This document shows, one piece after another, positions 56,543 to 64,000 of a stretch of 64,000 nucleotides of DNA. Numbering within the stretch: the stretch's first letter is position 1; every line of letters starts with the position of its first letter. Both the position numbers and the translations under genes were made by a program. Origin of the DNA: Planctomycetaceae bacterium (GTDB taxonomy: Bacteria > Planctomycetota > Planctomycetia > Planctomycetales > Planctomycetaceae); NCBI GenBank assembly GCA_024742875.1, contig JANSXP010000025.1:22178-86177 (forward strand). Reading direction: 5' to 3'. The notes under the pieces are model-generated. The model searched no databases. It was not told the DNA's origin and worked only from the letters and a program-made list of their open reading frames with translations.

Positions 56543-57889
56543 ATGCCGTACCGAATGACGCACCTCTCCTTAAACCACGCTTGCTCACTGCCCAATCGTC
56601 TGCGCCATCAGGCGGCACAGACCGTGGTCTTCGCATTCATCGGGGCAGCAGCAGCCTGCTGCCCGGCTGCTGAATTGCGAGCGACGCAACAGGAACAAGC
56701 CGCTGGACAAGCCCGTTTGGAAGCCACGGCCGCCAGCGTCGGCCTCCAGCCGATGTCGGATGATGAGATTCAGGCGAGAATTCAGCGCATTCTCACCGCC
56801 TCCGAGTGGTTTGAACGGGTCCACGTTGAGGTGCGGGAGGGGATCGTGTTTCTTGAGGGAAACGCGGATTCTGAGTCCAGCAGACAGTGGGCGGCTGACA
56901 TGAGTCGACGGGTTGAGGATGTCGTCGCCGTCGTCAACAACATTGCCCTCAGTCACGCGATGTCGTTTGACGTCGATCGATCAGTGAGGCACGTCAGCCA
57001 AAGCCTGAGGCAACTCTGGCGGGACTTCCTGGCTCGGTTGCCATTGATCGTCGTGGGAGGCGTAATCCTTGTGATCACCACGGGCGTTGATCATCTGGCC
57101 GCGTTCATCGTCCGGCGTTCATCGCGGCAGGCACGACTTCGCAGCAGCCTGCAGGACCTGATGGTTCAGCTGTCTACGTTTGTGACGTGGGTGATGGGCC
57201 TGATGATTGCCGCCATCGTCGTGTTCCCAGGGATGACGCCCGCAAAACTGCTGACGGTGCTTGGCCTGGGATCGGTCGCGCTTGGCTTTGCCTTCAAAGA
57301 CATCTTTGAAAACTTCTTTGCCGGTATTCTGATCCTGTGGCGATTCCCGTTCGACAAGGGCGATTTCATCGAGTGCAGCGGCCTGTCGGGACAGGTTGAA
57401 GACATCACGATTCGCATGACGCAGATACGTCGCGTCGATGGGGAACTGGTCGTGGTACCAAACGCGGTCCTGTTCAAAAATCCTGTCGACGTACTCACCA
57501 GCCTCCCTCTGCGACGCACGTCGATCACCTGTGGAGTGGCATACCGGGAGGATGTGGGACGCTGTCGTAAGTTAATCGAGCAGGCCGTTAGAGACTGTCC
57601 GACCGTGGCTCTGGAAAAACCTGTGGAAGTGTTTGCTGGGGAATTTGCTTCCTCGAGCATCAATTTTTCAGTGACCTGGTGGACAGGTTCGGCACCACTG
57701 GAAATTCGCCGCTCTCGGGATGAAGTCATTGAGGCCATCAAGGCGGCCCTTGATGCCGCGGATGTCGAAATCCCGTTCCCACAGCGCACGATTCACTTTC
57801 AGACTCCGCTGGTGACACGGGCGAACGGACACACGAATGCACCGGCAGACACCGCGGAAACAGGCGTGTCGGCTGCTCCGTCCTTCTAG
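56543..57889 (+). CDS. BON-domain mechanosensitive (MscS) channel
   Basis: 448 residues. A hydrophobic N-terminal segment (TVVFAFIGAAAACCPAAE) precedes a BON domain (DDEIQARIQRILTASEWFERVHVEVREGIVFLEGNADSESSRQWAADMSRRVEDVVAVVNNI, ~80-140), two or three membrane helices, and the MscS pore and beta domain (GLGSVALGFAFKDIFENFFAGILILWRFPFDKGDFIECSGLSGQVEDITIRMTQIRRVDGELVVVPNAVLFKNPV). The channel releases solutes on hypo-osmotic shock. BON domains often mediate membrane or ligand contacts. The start is uncertain: ATG 56543, or GTG 56489. A terminator follows. Confidence 0.87.
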   Translation: MPYRMTHLSLNHACSLPNRLRHQAAQTVVFAFIGAAAACCPAAELRATQQEQAAGQARLEATAASVGLQPMSDDEIQARIQRILTASEWFERVHVEVREGIVFLEGNADSESSRQWAADMSRRVEDVVAVVNNIALSHAMSFDVDRSVRHVSQSLRQLWRDFLARLPLIVVGGVILVITTGVDHLAAFIVRRSSRQARLRSSLQDLMVQLSTFVTWVMGLMIAAIVVFPGMTPAKLLTVLGLGSVALGFAFKDIFENFFAGILILWRFPFDKGDFIECSGLSGQVEDITIRMTQIRRVDGELVVVPNAVLFKNPVDVLTSLPLRRTSITCGVAYREDVGRCRKLIEQAVRDCPTVALEKPVEVFAGEFASSSINFSVTWWTGSAPLEIRRSRDEVIEAIKAALDAADVEIPFPQRTIHFQTPLVTRANGHTNAPADTAETGVSAAPSF

Positions 57890-57919
57890 GCCCGGCTCGA
57901 ATCCCAACGTTCCCGCACG

Positions 57920-57949
57920 TCCCCGGTCATCACGCCGGGGATTTTTTTT
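57920..57949 (+). terminator. Rho-independent terminator after MscS gene
   Basis: TCCCCGG and CCGGGGA around an 8-base loop, then eight Ts. Confidence 0.88.
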
Positions 57950-58094
57950 CGGTCATCCGGGAGCTCGGCACCATCCATCTGCTTTCCGGAGCTGATGGGG
58001 CACGCTGAGGGCTGGGCCACCATCCTGACGGCTCATCCATCAATGCCGTGTGCCTGACTGCCCTCACGCAGCGAAAAACGTGGTCCAGGCTGTT

Positions 58095-58109
58095 TGGCAC
58101 GCCAGCTGC
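58095..58109 (+). promoter_or_regulatory. Candidate sigma-54 promoter for DUF1328 gene
   Basis: TGGCAC-GCCAG-CTGC-A, 72 bases before the ATG. In the leader the word AAGGAAAC occurs twice, at about 58153 and 58167. Confidence 0.65.
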
Positions 58110-58180
58110 ATTACTTTCATGCCAGCTGCAATCAATGAGATTGCACCACCAAAAGGAAACACTTTCAAGGAAACTCAGAC

Positions 58181-58345
58181 ATGCTCAGCTATGCACTCAC
58201 GTTTTTCGCCATCGCCCTCATCGCTGGTCTCTTCGGATTCGGACTCGTCGGGGGAATGGCCTATGGCATAGCGAAACTCTTCTTCTTCGCCTTTTTGGTG
58301 CTGGCTGTGATCTCACTGTTTCGCGGCCGCAGCGCCCGTATCTAA
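58181..58345 (+). CDS. DUF1328 small membrane protein
   Basis: 54 residues, too short for many ORF cut-offs. Two hydrophobic helices: SYALTFFAIALIAGLFGF and AKLFFFAFLVLAVISLF, with the family's GLFGFGLVGGMAYGIAKLFFF core. DUF1328 (YtjA-type) proteins are inner-membrane proteins linked to stress and envelope state. AAGGAAAC lies ~7 bases before the start. Candidate sigma-54 promoter upstream. Confidence 0.82.
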   Translation: MLSYALTFFAIALIAGLFGFGLVGGMAYGIAKLFFFAFLVLAVISLFRGRSARI

Positions 58346-58495
58346 CTCTACCGACGGGCCGGTTCCCACGCCCCGTCACCCCCAGACACACGGACGACCG
58401 CGACTTTAGAAATCGAAAACGTAAGGTCGCCGGCAGTGAGAGGCCGGGGCACTCTCACCTGCCCTTCTTCATCACGTCCCATTCAGGAGAATACC

Positions 58496-58966
58496 ATGAC
58501 TATGGAAACAACCACTTCACTGCAGGAAGAAACGATGAGCCAGTTGCAGGAGTTGATTCAGATCAACATCGACGCCTGCAACGGACTGGACGAGGCAGCC
58601 AACACGGTCAATGACCCCGAGGTCGCGAGCCTGTTTCGCCAAACGGCTACAGACAGACGTCAGTTCGCCGACGAATTGAAGGCCTATGTGGCAATTAACG
58701 GAGAAACACCCGTCCAGGAGCCGTCATTCGGCTCGAAGGTGCATCAGGCGTGGATGAACGTTCGCGGCAAACTCAACGGAGGGGACCCTCATGTCGTTCT
58801 GATCGAGGCGGAATTTGGCGAAGATCAGATCAAGCGTGCCTATGAGGCCGTACTTCAGGACAACCCGGGCAACGCCATGAGTGACCTGCTGCACAGCCAG
58901 TACTCAGTCGTCAAGGCATCGCACGACAAAATTCGCGACATGCGTGACCGCTGCGCCGTGAAGTAA
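58496..58966 (+). CDS. PA2169 family (DUF2383) four-helix protein
   Basis: 156 residues from the ATG after CAGGAGA. QLQELIQINIDACNGLDEAANTVNDPEVASLFRQTATDRRQFADELKAYVAINGETP, SFGSKVHQAWMNVRGKLNGGDPHVVLIEAEFGEDQIKRAYEAVLQDN and LHSQYSVVKASHDKIRDMRD are the family hallmarks. It resembles ferritin-like four-helix bundles without the di-iron ligands. Stress-associated, function unknown. Followed by a terminator. A second, weaker relative lies at 48102. Confidence 0.85.
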   Translation: MTMETTTSLQEETMSQLQELIQINIDACNGLDEAANTVNDPEVASLFRQTATDRRQFADELKAYVAINGETPVQEPSFGSKVHQAWMNVRGKLNGGDPHVVLIEAEFGEDQIKRAYEAVLQDNPGNAMSDLLHSQYSVVKASHDKIRDMRDRCAVK

Positions 58967-58995
58967 AGTGCAGCCTGAGTCTGCCGTCACACGAC

Positions 58996-59022
58996 AGCGG
59001 GGCGAACTTTCGCCCCGCTTTT
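58996..59022 (+). terminator. Rho-independent terminator
   Basis: AGCGGGGCG and CGCCCCGCT pair around AACTTT, followed by TTTT. Confidence 0.85.
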
Positions 59023-59133
59023 CCGTGGCTCGTCTTCAGTGAGAACCGCAGTCGGGTATCGATCCAACACAGACGCTCCGTCAGGCAGAGTCAGCCACTG
59101 CACCAACCGCCGAAGGATCGAGGAGAGGGAAGC

Positions 59134-59586
59134 ATGAAAATTGAACGAACATACTCAGTCAGATCCGGCACACTGCAGCCACACCAGCCGTCAGGTAGCA
59201 TGACGATCAGCAGCCTGATTGCCGTTGATCCCGCCGACACAAAATCCGCCAGCAACGCGCGGATCCACAGAATCAACCGCCTCGCTCACTGGCTTGATTC
59301 TTCGATCAGGCTTCCGATTGGCGGACGCACAGTCGGCTGGGACAGCATCATTGGACTGCTCCCGGGGGTTGGCGACCTGATCACGGGCAGTCTGTCTTTG
59401 TGGATTATCAATGAGGCCCGTCGCCTGGGTGTCCGGCGAACAGTGCTCGCGCGCATGCTGGTCAACACGGGCATCGACGTGTGCCTTGGCAGCATTCCAC
59501 TGCTGGGCGACGTCTTTGATGCCACGTACAAAGCCAATACGCGAAATCTCAAGCTGCTCCGCCGCTCCATCGAACGCATAGCGTAG
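59134..59586 (+). CDS. DUF4112 domain protein
   Basis: 150 residues. The core is LAHWLDSSIRLPIGGRTVGWDSIIGLLPGVGDLITGSLSLWIINEARRLGVRRTVLARMLVNTGIDVCLGSIPLLGDVFDATYKANTRNLKLLRR, the DUF4112 pattern with two short hydrophobic hairpins and GDL/GDVFD motifs. Membrane-associated, function unknown. GAGAGGGA precedes the ATG. It lies 12 bases before the sucrose-phosphatase gene. Confidence 0.85.
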   Translation: MKIERTYSVRSGTLQPHQPSGSMTISSLIAVDPADTKSASNARIHRINRLAHWLDSSIRLPIGGRTVGWDSIIGLLPGVGDLITGSLSLWIINEARRLGVRRTVLARMLVNTGIDVCLGSIPLLGDVFDATYKANTRNLKLLRRSIERIA

Positions 59587-59598
59587 AACCTGACAACC

Positions 59599-60390
59599 AT
59601 GCCTCACTCACTGACCACTCTGGCCTCTGACCTGGATGGCACTTTGCTGCCGTCCGCCGAAAATGACACCCACAAGTCAGATCTTGTGACTGTCAAATCG
59701 CTCATTGAGCGGCACAGCCTGAACCTGCTCTACGTCACAGGCAGAAGCCCCCAACTGCTGGAAGAAGCGATTTCACAGGGTGGTCTGCCGCGTCCAACAA
59801 TGGCCGTCTGCGACGTGGGGTCAACACTCCTGGAGCCGGACGGTGGTGTCGGATTCAACCCGGTTGACTCTTACGAACACACTCTGAGCCGCATCGTGGG
59901 CGACTTCTCAGCGGACAGCGTCCGTTCGCTCTGCAAAGAGTTGCCGGGCATTCGACCGCAGGAACAGCACAAGCAGGCTCCGTTCAAAGTGAGCTTCTAC
60001 TGTGAGGGACACGAACTGCCTGTGCGAGCGCAACTGATTTCTGAGCGGCTCGCAGAGTGGAGGGCCCCGTGGCGAGTCGTCGCAAGTCGAGACCCGGAGA
60101 CGAACACAGGATTGCTGGACCTGCTGCCGACCGGTGTGTCCAAAGCCTTCGCACTGAGTTGGTGGTGTCAGCAACAATCTCTGTCGCTCACCAGCGTTGC
60201 CTTTGCCGGCGACTCTGGAAACGATTTGGCCGCTCTGACATGTGGCTGCCGGGCCATCGTCGTGGGTAATGCGGATCCTCAGACACGCGAAGCCGTGATT
60301 TCTGCGACGCCGCCCGATCAGCATTATATCGCCACAAGAACGGCAACCAGTGGAGTGCTGGAAGGTCTTCAGCACTGGCTGGCCGATTAG
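59599..60390 (+). CDS. Sucrose-phosphate phosphatase-like HAD hydrolase
   Basis: 263 residues. HAD motif I is DLDGTLLP (residues 11-18), motif II VTGRSP, and motif IV FAGDSGNDLAAL. CDVGSTLL, FKVSFYC and the C2-type cap are typical of sucrose-phosphate phosphatase. It would convert sucrose-6-phosphate to sucrose. The adjacent SPS gene has its own fused SPP domain, so this is a second phosphatase. Confidence 0.83.
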   Translation: MPHSLTTLASDLDGTLLPSAENDTHKSDLVTVKSLIERHSLNLLYVTGRSPQLLEEAISQGGLPRPTMAVCDVGSTLLEPDGGVGFNPVDSYEHTLSRIVGDFSADSVRSLCKELPGIRPQEQHKQAPFKVSFYCEGHELPVRAQLISERLAEWRAPWRVVASRDPETNTGLLDLLPTGVSKAFALSWWCQQQSLSLTSVAFAGDSGNDLAALTCGCRAIVVGNADPQTREAVISATPPDQHYIATRTATSGVLEGLQHWLAD

Positions 60391-60487
60391 CCTCCACCAT
60401 GGCTGCTGAGCGATCAGTGGCAACGCGGCCAGTGTGTTCCACGTCGCAGATTCACCGGGTGTCAGCACGGGACACATTGCGACGAAA

Positions 60488-60502
60488 TGGCACGGATCTT
60501 GC
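60488..60502 (+). promoter_or_regulatory. Candidate sigma-54 promoter for SPS gene
   Basis: TGGCAC-GGATC-TTGC, 45 bases before the GTG start. It overlaps the nominal ATG of the longer open frame, which argues for the later start. An imperfect GTGTC-N7-GACAC dyad lies about 20 bases upstream. Confidence 0.72.
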
Positions 60503-60546
60503 CAAAGAGGGTGTCAACACTTCGCTCACGCTCAAAGGACCACTCA

Positions 60547-62775
60547 GTGACGCCACCGCAAATTCTCACCGCTGCTGACAAACATTCTTCTGTCGATGAC
60601 CTCAATTCAACGCTTGGCAAGCCACTGCGCATCTGCATGGTCAGCCTGCACGGGCTGATTCGCGGTGACAATATGGAGCTCGGTCGCGATGCCGACACGG
60701 GCGGGCAGGTCAAGTATGTGGTGGAGCTGGCGCGGGAACTCGGCCGCCATAAGAACGTCGCCCGTGTCGACCTGCTGACGCGGCAAATCATCGACCAGAA
60801 AGTCAGTGCTGACTACGCCCAGCCGGAAGAGCGACTTGGCGAAAACGCTCGCATTGTCAGAATTCCTTTTGGCCCGAAACGCTATCTCGCCAAAGAAAAA
60901 CTCTGGCCCTACCTTGAGCTGTTCACCGACCAGGCTCTGAACTTCTTTCGCCGCAATGGCATCCCGGATGTGATCCACGGTCACTATGCCGACGCGGGCA
61001 GGGCGGGTGCCGAGCTGGCGCGACTGCTGCATGTGCCGTTCGTATTCACCGGGCATTCCCTTGGGCGAGTCAAGAACCAGCGACTGCTGGCTGATCCCAA
61101 CGCCAATCCGGCAGCGGAACTCGAGAAACGCTACCTGTTTGCCGAGCGATTCGAAGCCGAGGAAAAGGCGCTGGAAACGGCATCGATGATCGTCACGAGC
61201 ACCAGTCAGGAGATCGATCAGCAGTATGAGCTCTACGACCACTATGACCCTGGCCGCATGGACGTTGTTCCCCCCGGCGTTGACCTGACGCTGTTCTCGC
61301 CCCCGCAGCGGGCGTCTGCCGATCGTCCGCCTGCGGAGACACCGTCCATCGTGGGGCAGGTGGAACGGTTTCTCACCAATCCTGACAAGCCGCCCGTGCT
61401 GGCCATGGCACGCCCGGATGAACGCAAGAATCTGGAAAAGCTGGTCACCGTGTTTGGAGAAAGTCGAGAGCTGCGTGAGAACGCCAACCTGATTCTCATC
61501 ATGGGAACCCGTGACGACTTTAAGCAGCTCCCATCCGGGCAGCGAAAAGTCATCTCCGGCGTCCTGCACCTGATCGACAAGTACGATCTTTACGGCAGCG
61601 TGGCTTATCCCAAGACCCATCAGGCGTGTGACGTGCCGCAGTTGTACCGATACGCGACCTCCCGCCGCGGAGTCTTCATCAATCCTGCGCTGACCGAGCC
61701 ATTCGGACTGACGCTGCTGGAAGCGGGAGCGACCGGCCTGCCGATTGTGGCCACCAATGACGGAGGTCCGAAAGACATCATCGCGAATTGCAATAACGGC
61801 CTGCTGATTGATCCACTTGACAGCGAAGGCATCGAACGAGCGCTGCTGAGGATTCTCAGCAGGACCGCACAGTGGGAAAAGTGGTCAAGAAACGGCATCG
61901 CCGGCACGCGCACTCATTACTCCTGGCAAGCGCATGCCGACCGATATGTGGATTCGGTGCGGCAGATCGTCGAGCAGAATCCCAGCCCCGTCCTGAAAGA
62001 CCGACAGCAGCCAAGACGCATTCCGGAATTTGAACGTCTGATCATGACAGATCTGGACAACACGCTGACAGGAGACGCCCAGTCGCTGGCGGCATTTCGC
62101 GAACTGCTGCACGCTCGTTCGGATATTGGGTTTGGTGTGTCGACAGGCCGATCTCTGGAAGCCGCACTTGCCGTGCTCGATACGCTCGATCTGCCGCGCC
62201 CCGACCTGCTGGATACCGACGCCGGCACGCAGCTGCATTACGGCGAATCACTGACGCCAGACCTGAGCTGGAACAAACAAATTGGCTACGCATGGAAACC
62301 AGACCAACTGCGACAGACCATCGAGCAGATACCCGGACTACAGATGCAGCCCGAAGCCGGACTGTCAGAGTATAAGCTCAGCTATATCCGACATTCTGAG
62401 GCGCCCAGCGTCACCGCCATACGCCGACACCTCAGGCAGGCGGGTCTGCGGGCCAGGGTGATTGTCTCCAACGGCATCTACGTGGACGTCGTTCCTGTGC
62501 GGGGAGGCAGTGACTATTCCATGCGACATGTGCTGTACAAGTGGGGTTTCTCAGCGGAGAACGTGCTCGTGGCCGGAGACAGCGGCAACGATGCGGGCAT
62601 GCTTCTGGGACGGACACTGGGAGTCGTGGTGGGCAATCATTCGGCTGAACTGAAGCGACTGAAAGGGCGACCTCGCGTTTACTTTGCCGAAGAATCTCAC
62701 GCCGCCGGCATCCTCGAGGGCATCCGCTATTACAATTTCCTGAACGACATTGTGATTCCCAACGATGCCCGCTGA
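60547..62775 (+). CDS. Bifunctional sucrose-phosphate synthase with C-terminal SPP domain
   Basis: 742 residues from a GTG with AAAGGA upstream. [37 protein letters not shown] is the hallmark N-terminus of SPS. The GT4 donor domain has [14 protein letters not shown] and [33 protein letters not shown] with the E-X7-E pair. From ~500 a HAD domain with motif [15 protein letters not shown], and [10 protein letters not shown] follows. It makes sucrose-6-phosphate from UDP-glucose (or ADP-glucose) and fructose-6-phosphate, and may dephosphorylate it. Sucrose is a compatible solute, fitting the stress context. Confidence 0.9.
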   Translation: MTPPQILTAADKHSSVDDLNSTLGKPLRICMVSLHGLIRGDNMELGRDADTGGQVKYVVELARELGRHKNVARVDLLTRQIIDQKVSADYAQPEERLGENARIVRIPFGPKRYLAKEKLWPYLELFTDQALNFFRRNGIPDVIHGHYADAGRAGAELARLLHVPFVFTGHSLGRVKNQRLLADPNANPAAELEKRYLFAERFEAEEKALETASMIVTSTSQEIDQQYELYDHYDPGRMDVVPPGVDLTLFSPPQRASADRPPAETPSIVGQVERFLTNPDKPPVLAMARPDERKNLEKLVTVFGESRELRENANLILIMGTRDDFKQLPSGQRKVISGVLHLIDKYDLYGSVAYPKTHQACDVPQLYRYATSRRGVFINPALTEPFGLTLLEAGATGLPIVATNDGGPKDIIANCNNGLLIDPLDSEGIERALLRILSRTAQWEKWSRNGIAGTRTHYSWQAHADRYVDSVRQIVEQNPSPVLKDRQQPRRIPEFERLIMTDLDNTLTGDAQSLAAFRELLHARSDIGFGVSTGRSLEAALAVLDTLDLPRPDLLDTDAGTQLHYGESLTPDLSWNKQIGYAWKPDQLRQTIEQIPGLQMQPEAGLSEYKLSYIRHSEAPSVTAIRRHLRQAGLRARVIVSNGIYVDVVPVRGGSDYSMRHVLYKWGFSAENVLVAGDSGNDAGMLLGRTLGVVVGNHSAELKRLKGRPRVYFAEESHAAGILEGIRYYNFLNDIVIPNDAR

Positions 62776-62816
62776 GTAGCCGCCGCAACTTATGGTCAGG
62801 CGACGACCCAGCCCTG

Positions 62817-63590
62817 ATGCACCCACCTATGAACGTCTCTTCTGAAGCGGAACTGTCCCGCCGTCGAATTCAGGCCATTCTCGACGAATGCTGGTCTGCC
62901 GCTGCGCCCGCCAACCGCCTGCGGGAATCGTTCCAGAAACGCCTGGACCAGCACTGGGAGGACATCTTTCGTCTGCTGCTGGAGCTATACGGGCATCGAT
63001 ACGACTTTTTCTTTCACCTGCAGGAGATCGTCCGCACGGCAGCCAGCAGCTGGATTCGCCGCCCGGAAGAGCTCAGGAGACTCGATGCCGAGCGCATCAA
63101 CGAGCCTGACTGGTACCTGTCTGAAAACATGGTCGGGGGAGCTTTGTATGTGGACCTGTTCAGTGAGAACCTCGGCAGGCTCCGCGAATGCATACCGTAC
63201 TTTCAGGAACTGGGACTGACCTACATCCACCTGATGCCGCTGTTCGCCGTGCGTCCCGGTGACAACGACGGCGGCTATGCCATCAGCAACTATCGGTCTG
63301 TTGATCCCCGGCTGGGAACGATTGACCAGTTGCGAGACCTGGCGGCAGATCTGCGTGAAGCTGGCATCACGCTCGTGCTGGACTTCGTGTTCAACCATAC
63401 GGCTGATGATCATGAGTGGGCCCAAAAAGCTCAGGCCGGCGACCCGGAATTTGAGCAGTACTATTTTCTTTTTGACGACCGCACGCTGCCCGATCAGTAC
63501 GAGGCCACGCTGCGAGAAATCTTCCCGACGGTACGACGTGGCAACTTCTCCTGGCATGACGGCATGTCGAAATGGGTCTGGACCACATTC
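62817..63590 (+). CDS. Amylosucrase-like GH13 enzyme, 3' end lost at chimeric junction
   Basis: About 258 residues before the break. After an N-terminal helical domain come [102 protein letters not shown], and [21 protein letters not shown]...WVWTTF, close to amylosucrase GH13_4. The protein should continue (family about 640 residues), but the frame turns into unrelated sequence at about 63591. The catalytic Asp and Glu would lie in the missing part. Amylosucrase splits sucrose and adds glucose to a glucan. Confidence 0.85.
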
Positions 63591-63600
63591 CCAGGACGAT
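63584..63600. other. Chimeric junction between planctomycete and Bacteroidetes-like DNA
   Basis: To the left, the amylosucrase frame is family-like up to WTTF (63590). To the right, minus-strand sequence reading from the other side ends in IGIVLG, where a family member would continue with TGLG. GC falls abruptly. The two incomplete genes meet within a few bases. Confidence 0.85.
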
Positions 63601-63741
63601 TCCTATTTGTGGGGCGTCAATTCCAGCCTCTTTTAAAAATTCTACCGTAGTTTCGACTTGTCTTTTCACAGCTATTGGTTTTGGTTCAATGATCTGCGCA
63701 ATATGACGTAAAATAGTCGAATCACGACTATGTATTTGCAA
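63592..63741 (-). CDS. Purine nucleoside phosphorylase-like fragment, Bacteroidetes-type (3' end lost)
   Basis: About 50 residues: [25 protein letters not shown] matches the N-terminal TVEFIK...P.IGIVLGTGLG stretch of trimeric purine nucleoside phosphorylases. The start is unclear; GTG (VKRQVE) fits family length, while a TTG at 63741 is the longest frame. The rest is missing at the junction. Confidence 0.5.
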
Positions 63742-63850
63742 AATTCAAAGCCATGAATTGCATCGGTGGAAAAAGAATTGATGCGGAATAATAGCATAGC
63801 TTGCACACTATTTATAAATTGAATCCGTTTTTGGAATTGTTTGACAAATT

Positions 63851-64000
63851 ATGAGAAAACTATTTTTTGCATGTGCGCTATTGGGTTTCATGAGCTCATA
63901 TGCACAATCTCCACTCACCACCACAGATTTTGAATTGTACGGTGATCATATTTTTGTAAAGGTCAGTGTGGATGACTCTGAGCCTCTGGATTTCATTTTC
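63851..64000 (+). CDS. Signal-peptide protein, retropepsin-like aspartyl protease start (partial)
   Basis: 50 residues to the window edge: MRKLFFACALLGFMSSYAQ is a signal peptide with the Ala-Gln cleavage end common in Bacteroidetes. LTTTDFELYGDHIFVKVSVDDSEPLDFIF resembles the start of retropepsin-type aspartyl protease domains, where DTGA would come next. AT-rich and unlike the rest of the window. Confidence 0.6.
   Translation, partial: MRKLFFACALLGFMSSYAQSPLTTTDFELYGDHIFVKVSVDDSEPLDFIF

Noticed and set aside
58430..58460. Possible -24/-12 box before the PA2169-type gene at 58496
   Set aside because: GGGCAC...CTGC has six instead of five bases between the halves.
63391..63741. 116-codon minus frame crossing the junction
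   Set aside because: Half is PNP-like and half is antisense to amylosucrase, so it is an artefact of the join.

Overview
The window is high-GC bacterial DNA with strong planctomycete signatures: DUF1559 pseudopilin-like proteins ending in a DGNVIGEF tail, PSCyt1/DUF1549/DUF1553 'planctomycete cytochrome' giants paired with a DUF1501 protein, ECF sigma factors next to membrane-anchored Ser/Thr kinases with WD40 or TPR tails, and a LEPR-XLL-like N-terminus on a large surface protease. The last ~410 bases (from about 63591) are AT-rich, carry two Bacteroidetes-like gene ends and interrupt an amylosucrase in mid-domain. I read this as an assembly or cloning chimera, so those bases should not be treated as part of the same genome.

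Layout. 0-3.3 kb: end of lpxA, a Gfo/Idh oxidoreductase, a MEKHLA-domain protein and a Tat-exported DUF3500 protein. 3.6-8.7 kb: a cytochrome-type PSCyt protein, an HD-domain protein and a DUF1559 protein. 8.9-14 kb: an iron/metal-flavoured stretch (BFD ferredoxin, bacterioferritin, and a DUF1559-lipoprotein-DUF4198/Kelch operon) in which three copies of a 15-bp 7-1-7 inverted repeat resemble Fur boxes. 14.3-21 kb: an AddA/RecB-like helicase-nuclease, an ECF sigma/membrane protein/coiled-coil operon, a VOC protein and a double-ACT protein. 21-28 kb: a 1697-residue PSCyt/WD40/BIG2/DUF1553 protein with its DUF1501 partner. 28-37.6 kb: two ECF sigma-Ser/Thr kinase loci that converge tail to tail. 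37.7-43.4 kb: a secreted NlpC/P60-like candidate, a 1203-residue subtilase with duplicated Ig-like repeats, and a 2OG-Fe(II) oxygenase. 43.7 kb: tRNA-Leu(UAG), then a lower-GC stretch with small orphan genes and a CheB/CheR-type pseudogene fragment abutting a truncated RimK-RCK gene.

The most interesting region is 45-63 kb. It contains a sigma-54 (NtrC-type) response regulator, an Hpt phosphotransfer protein, CsrA, a degenerate PP2C-like protein, CsbD, DUF1328, two PA2169/DUF2383-type proteins, DUF4112, a BON-MscS channel, an AI-2E-type permease, a phosphodiesterase-like protein, several small stress-type proteins, and a sucrose module (SPP, SPS-SPP, amylosucrase). I count ten candidate -24/-12 promoters (TGGCAC-N5-YTGC or close variants), each correctly oriented and mostly 37-72 nt upstream of a start codon. 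I interpret this as a sigma-54-driven osmotic/general stress regulon, clustered with its probable activator and with post-transcriptional (CsrA) and phosphorelay (Hpt) components.

All calls come from reading the sequence and recalling protein families. No database search, promoter scan or folding program was run.
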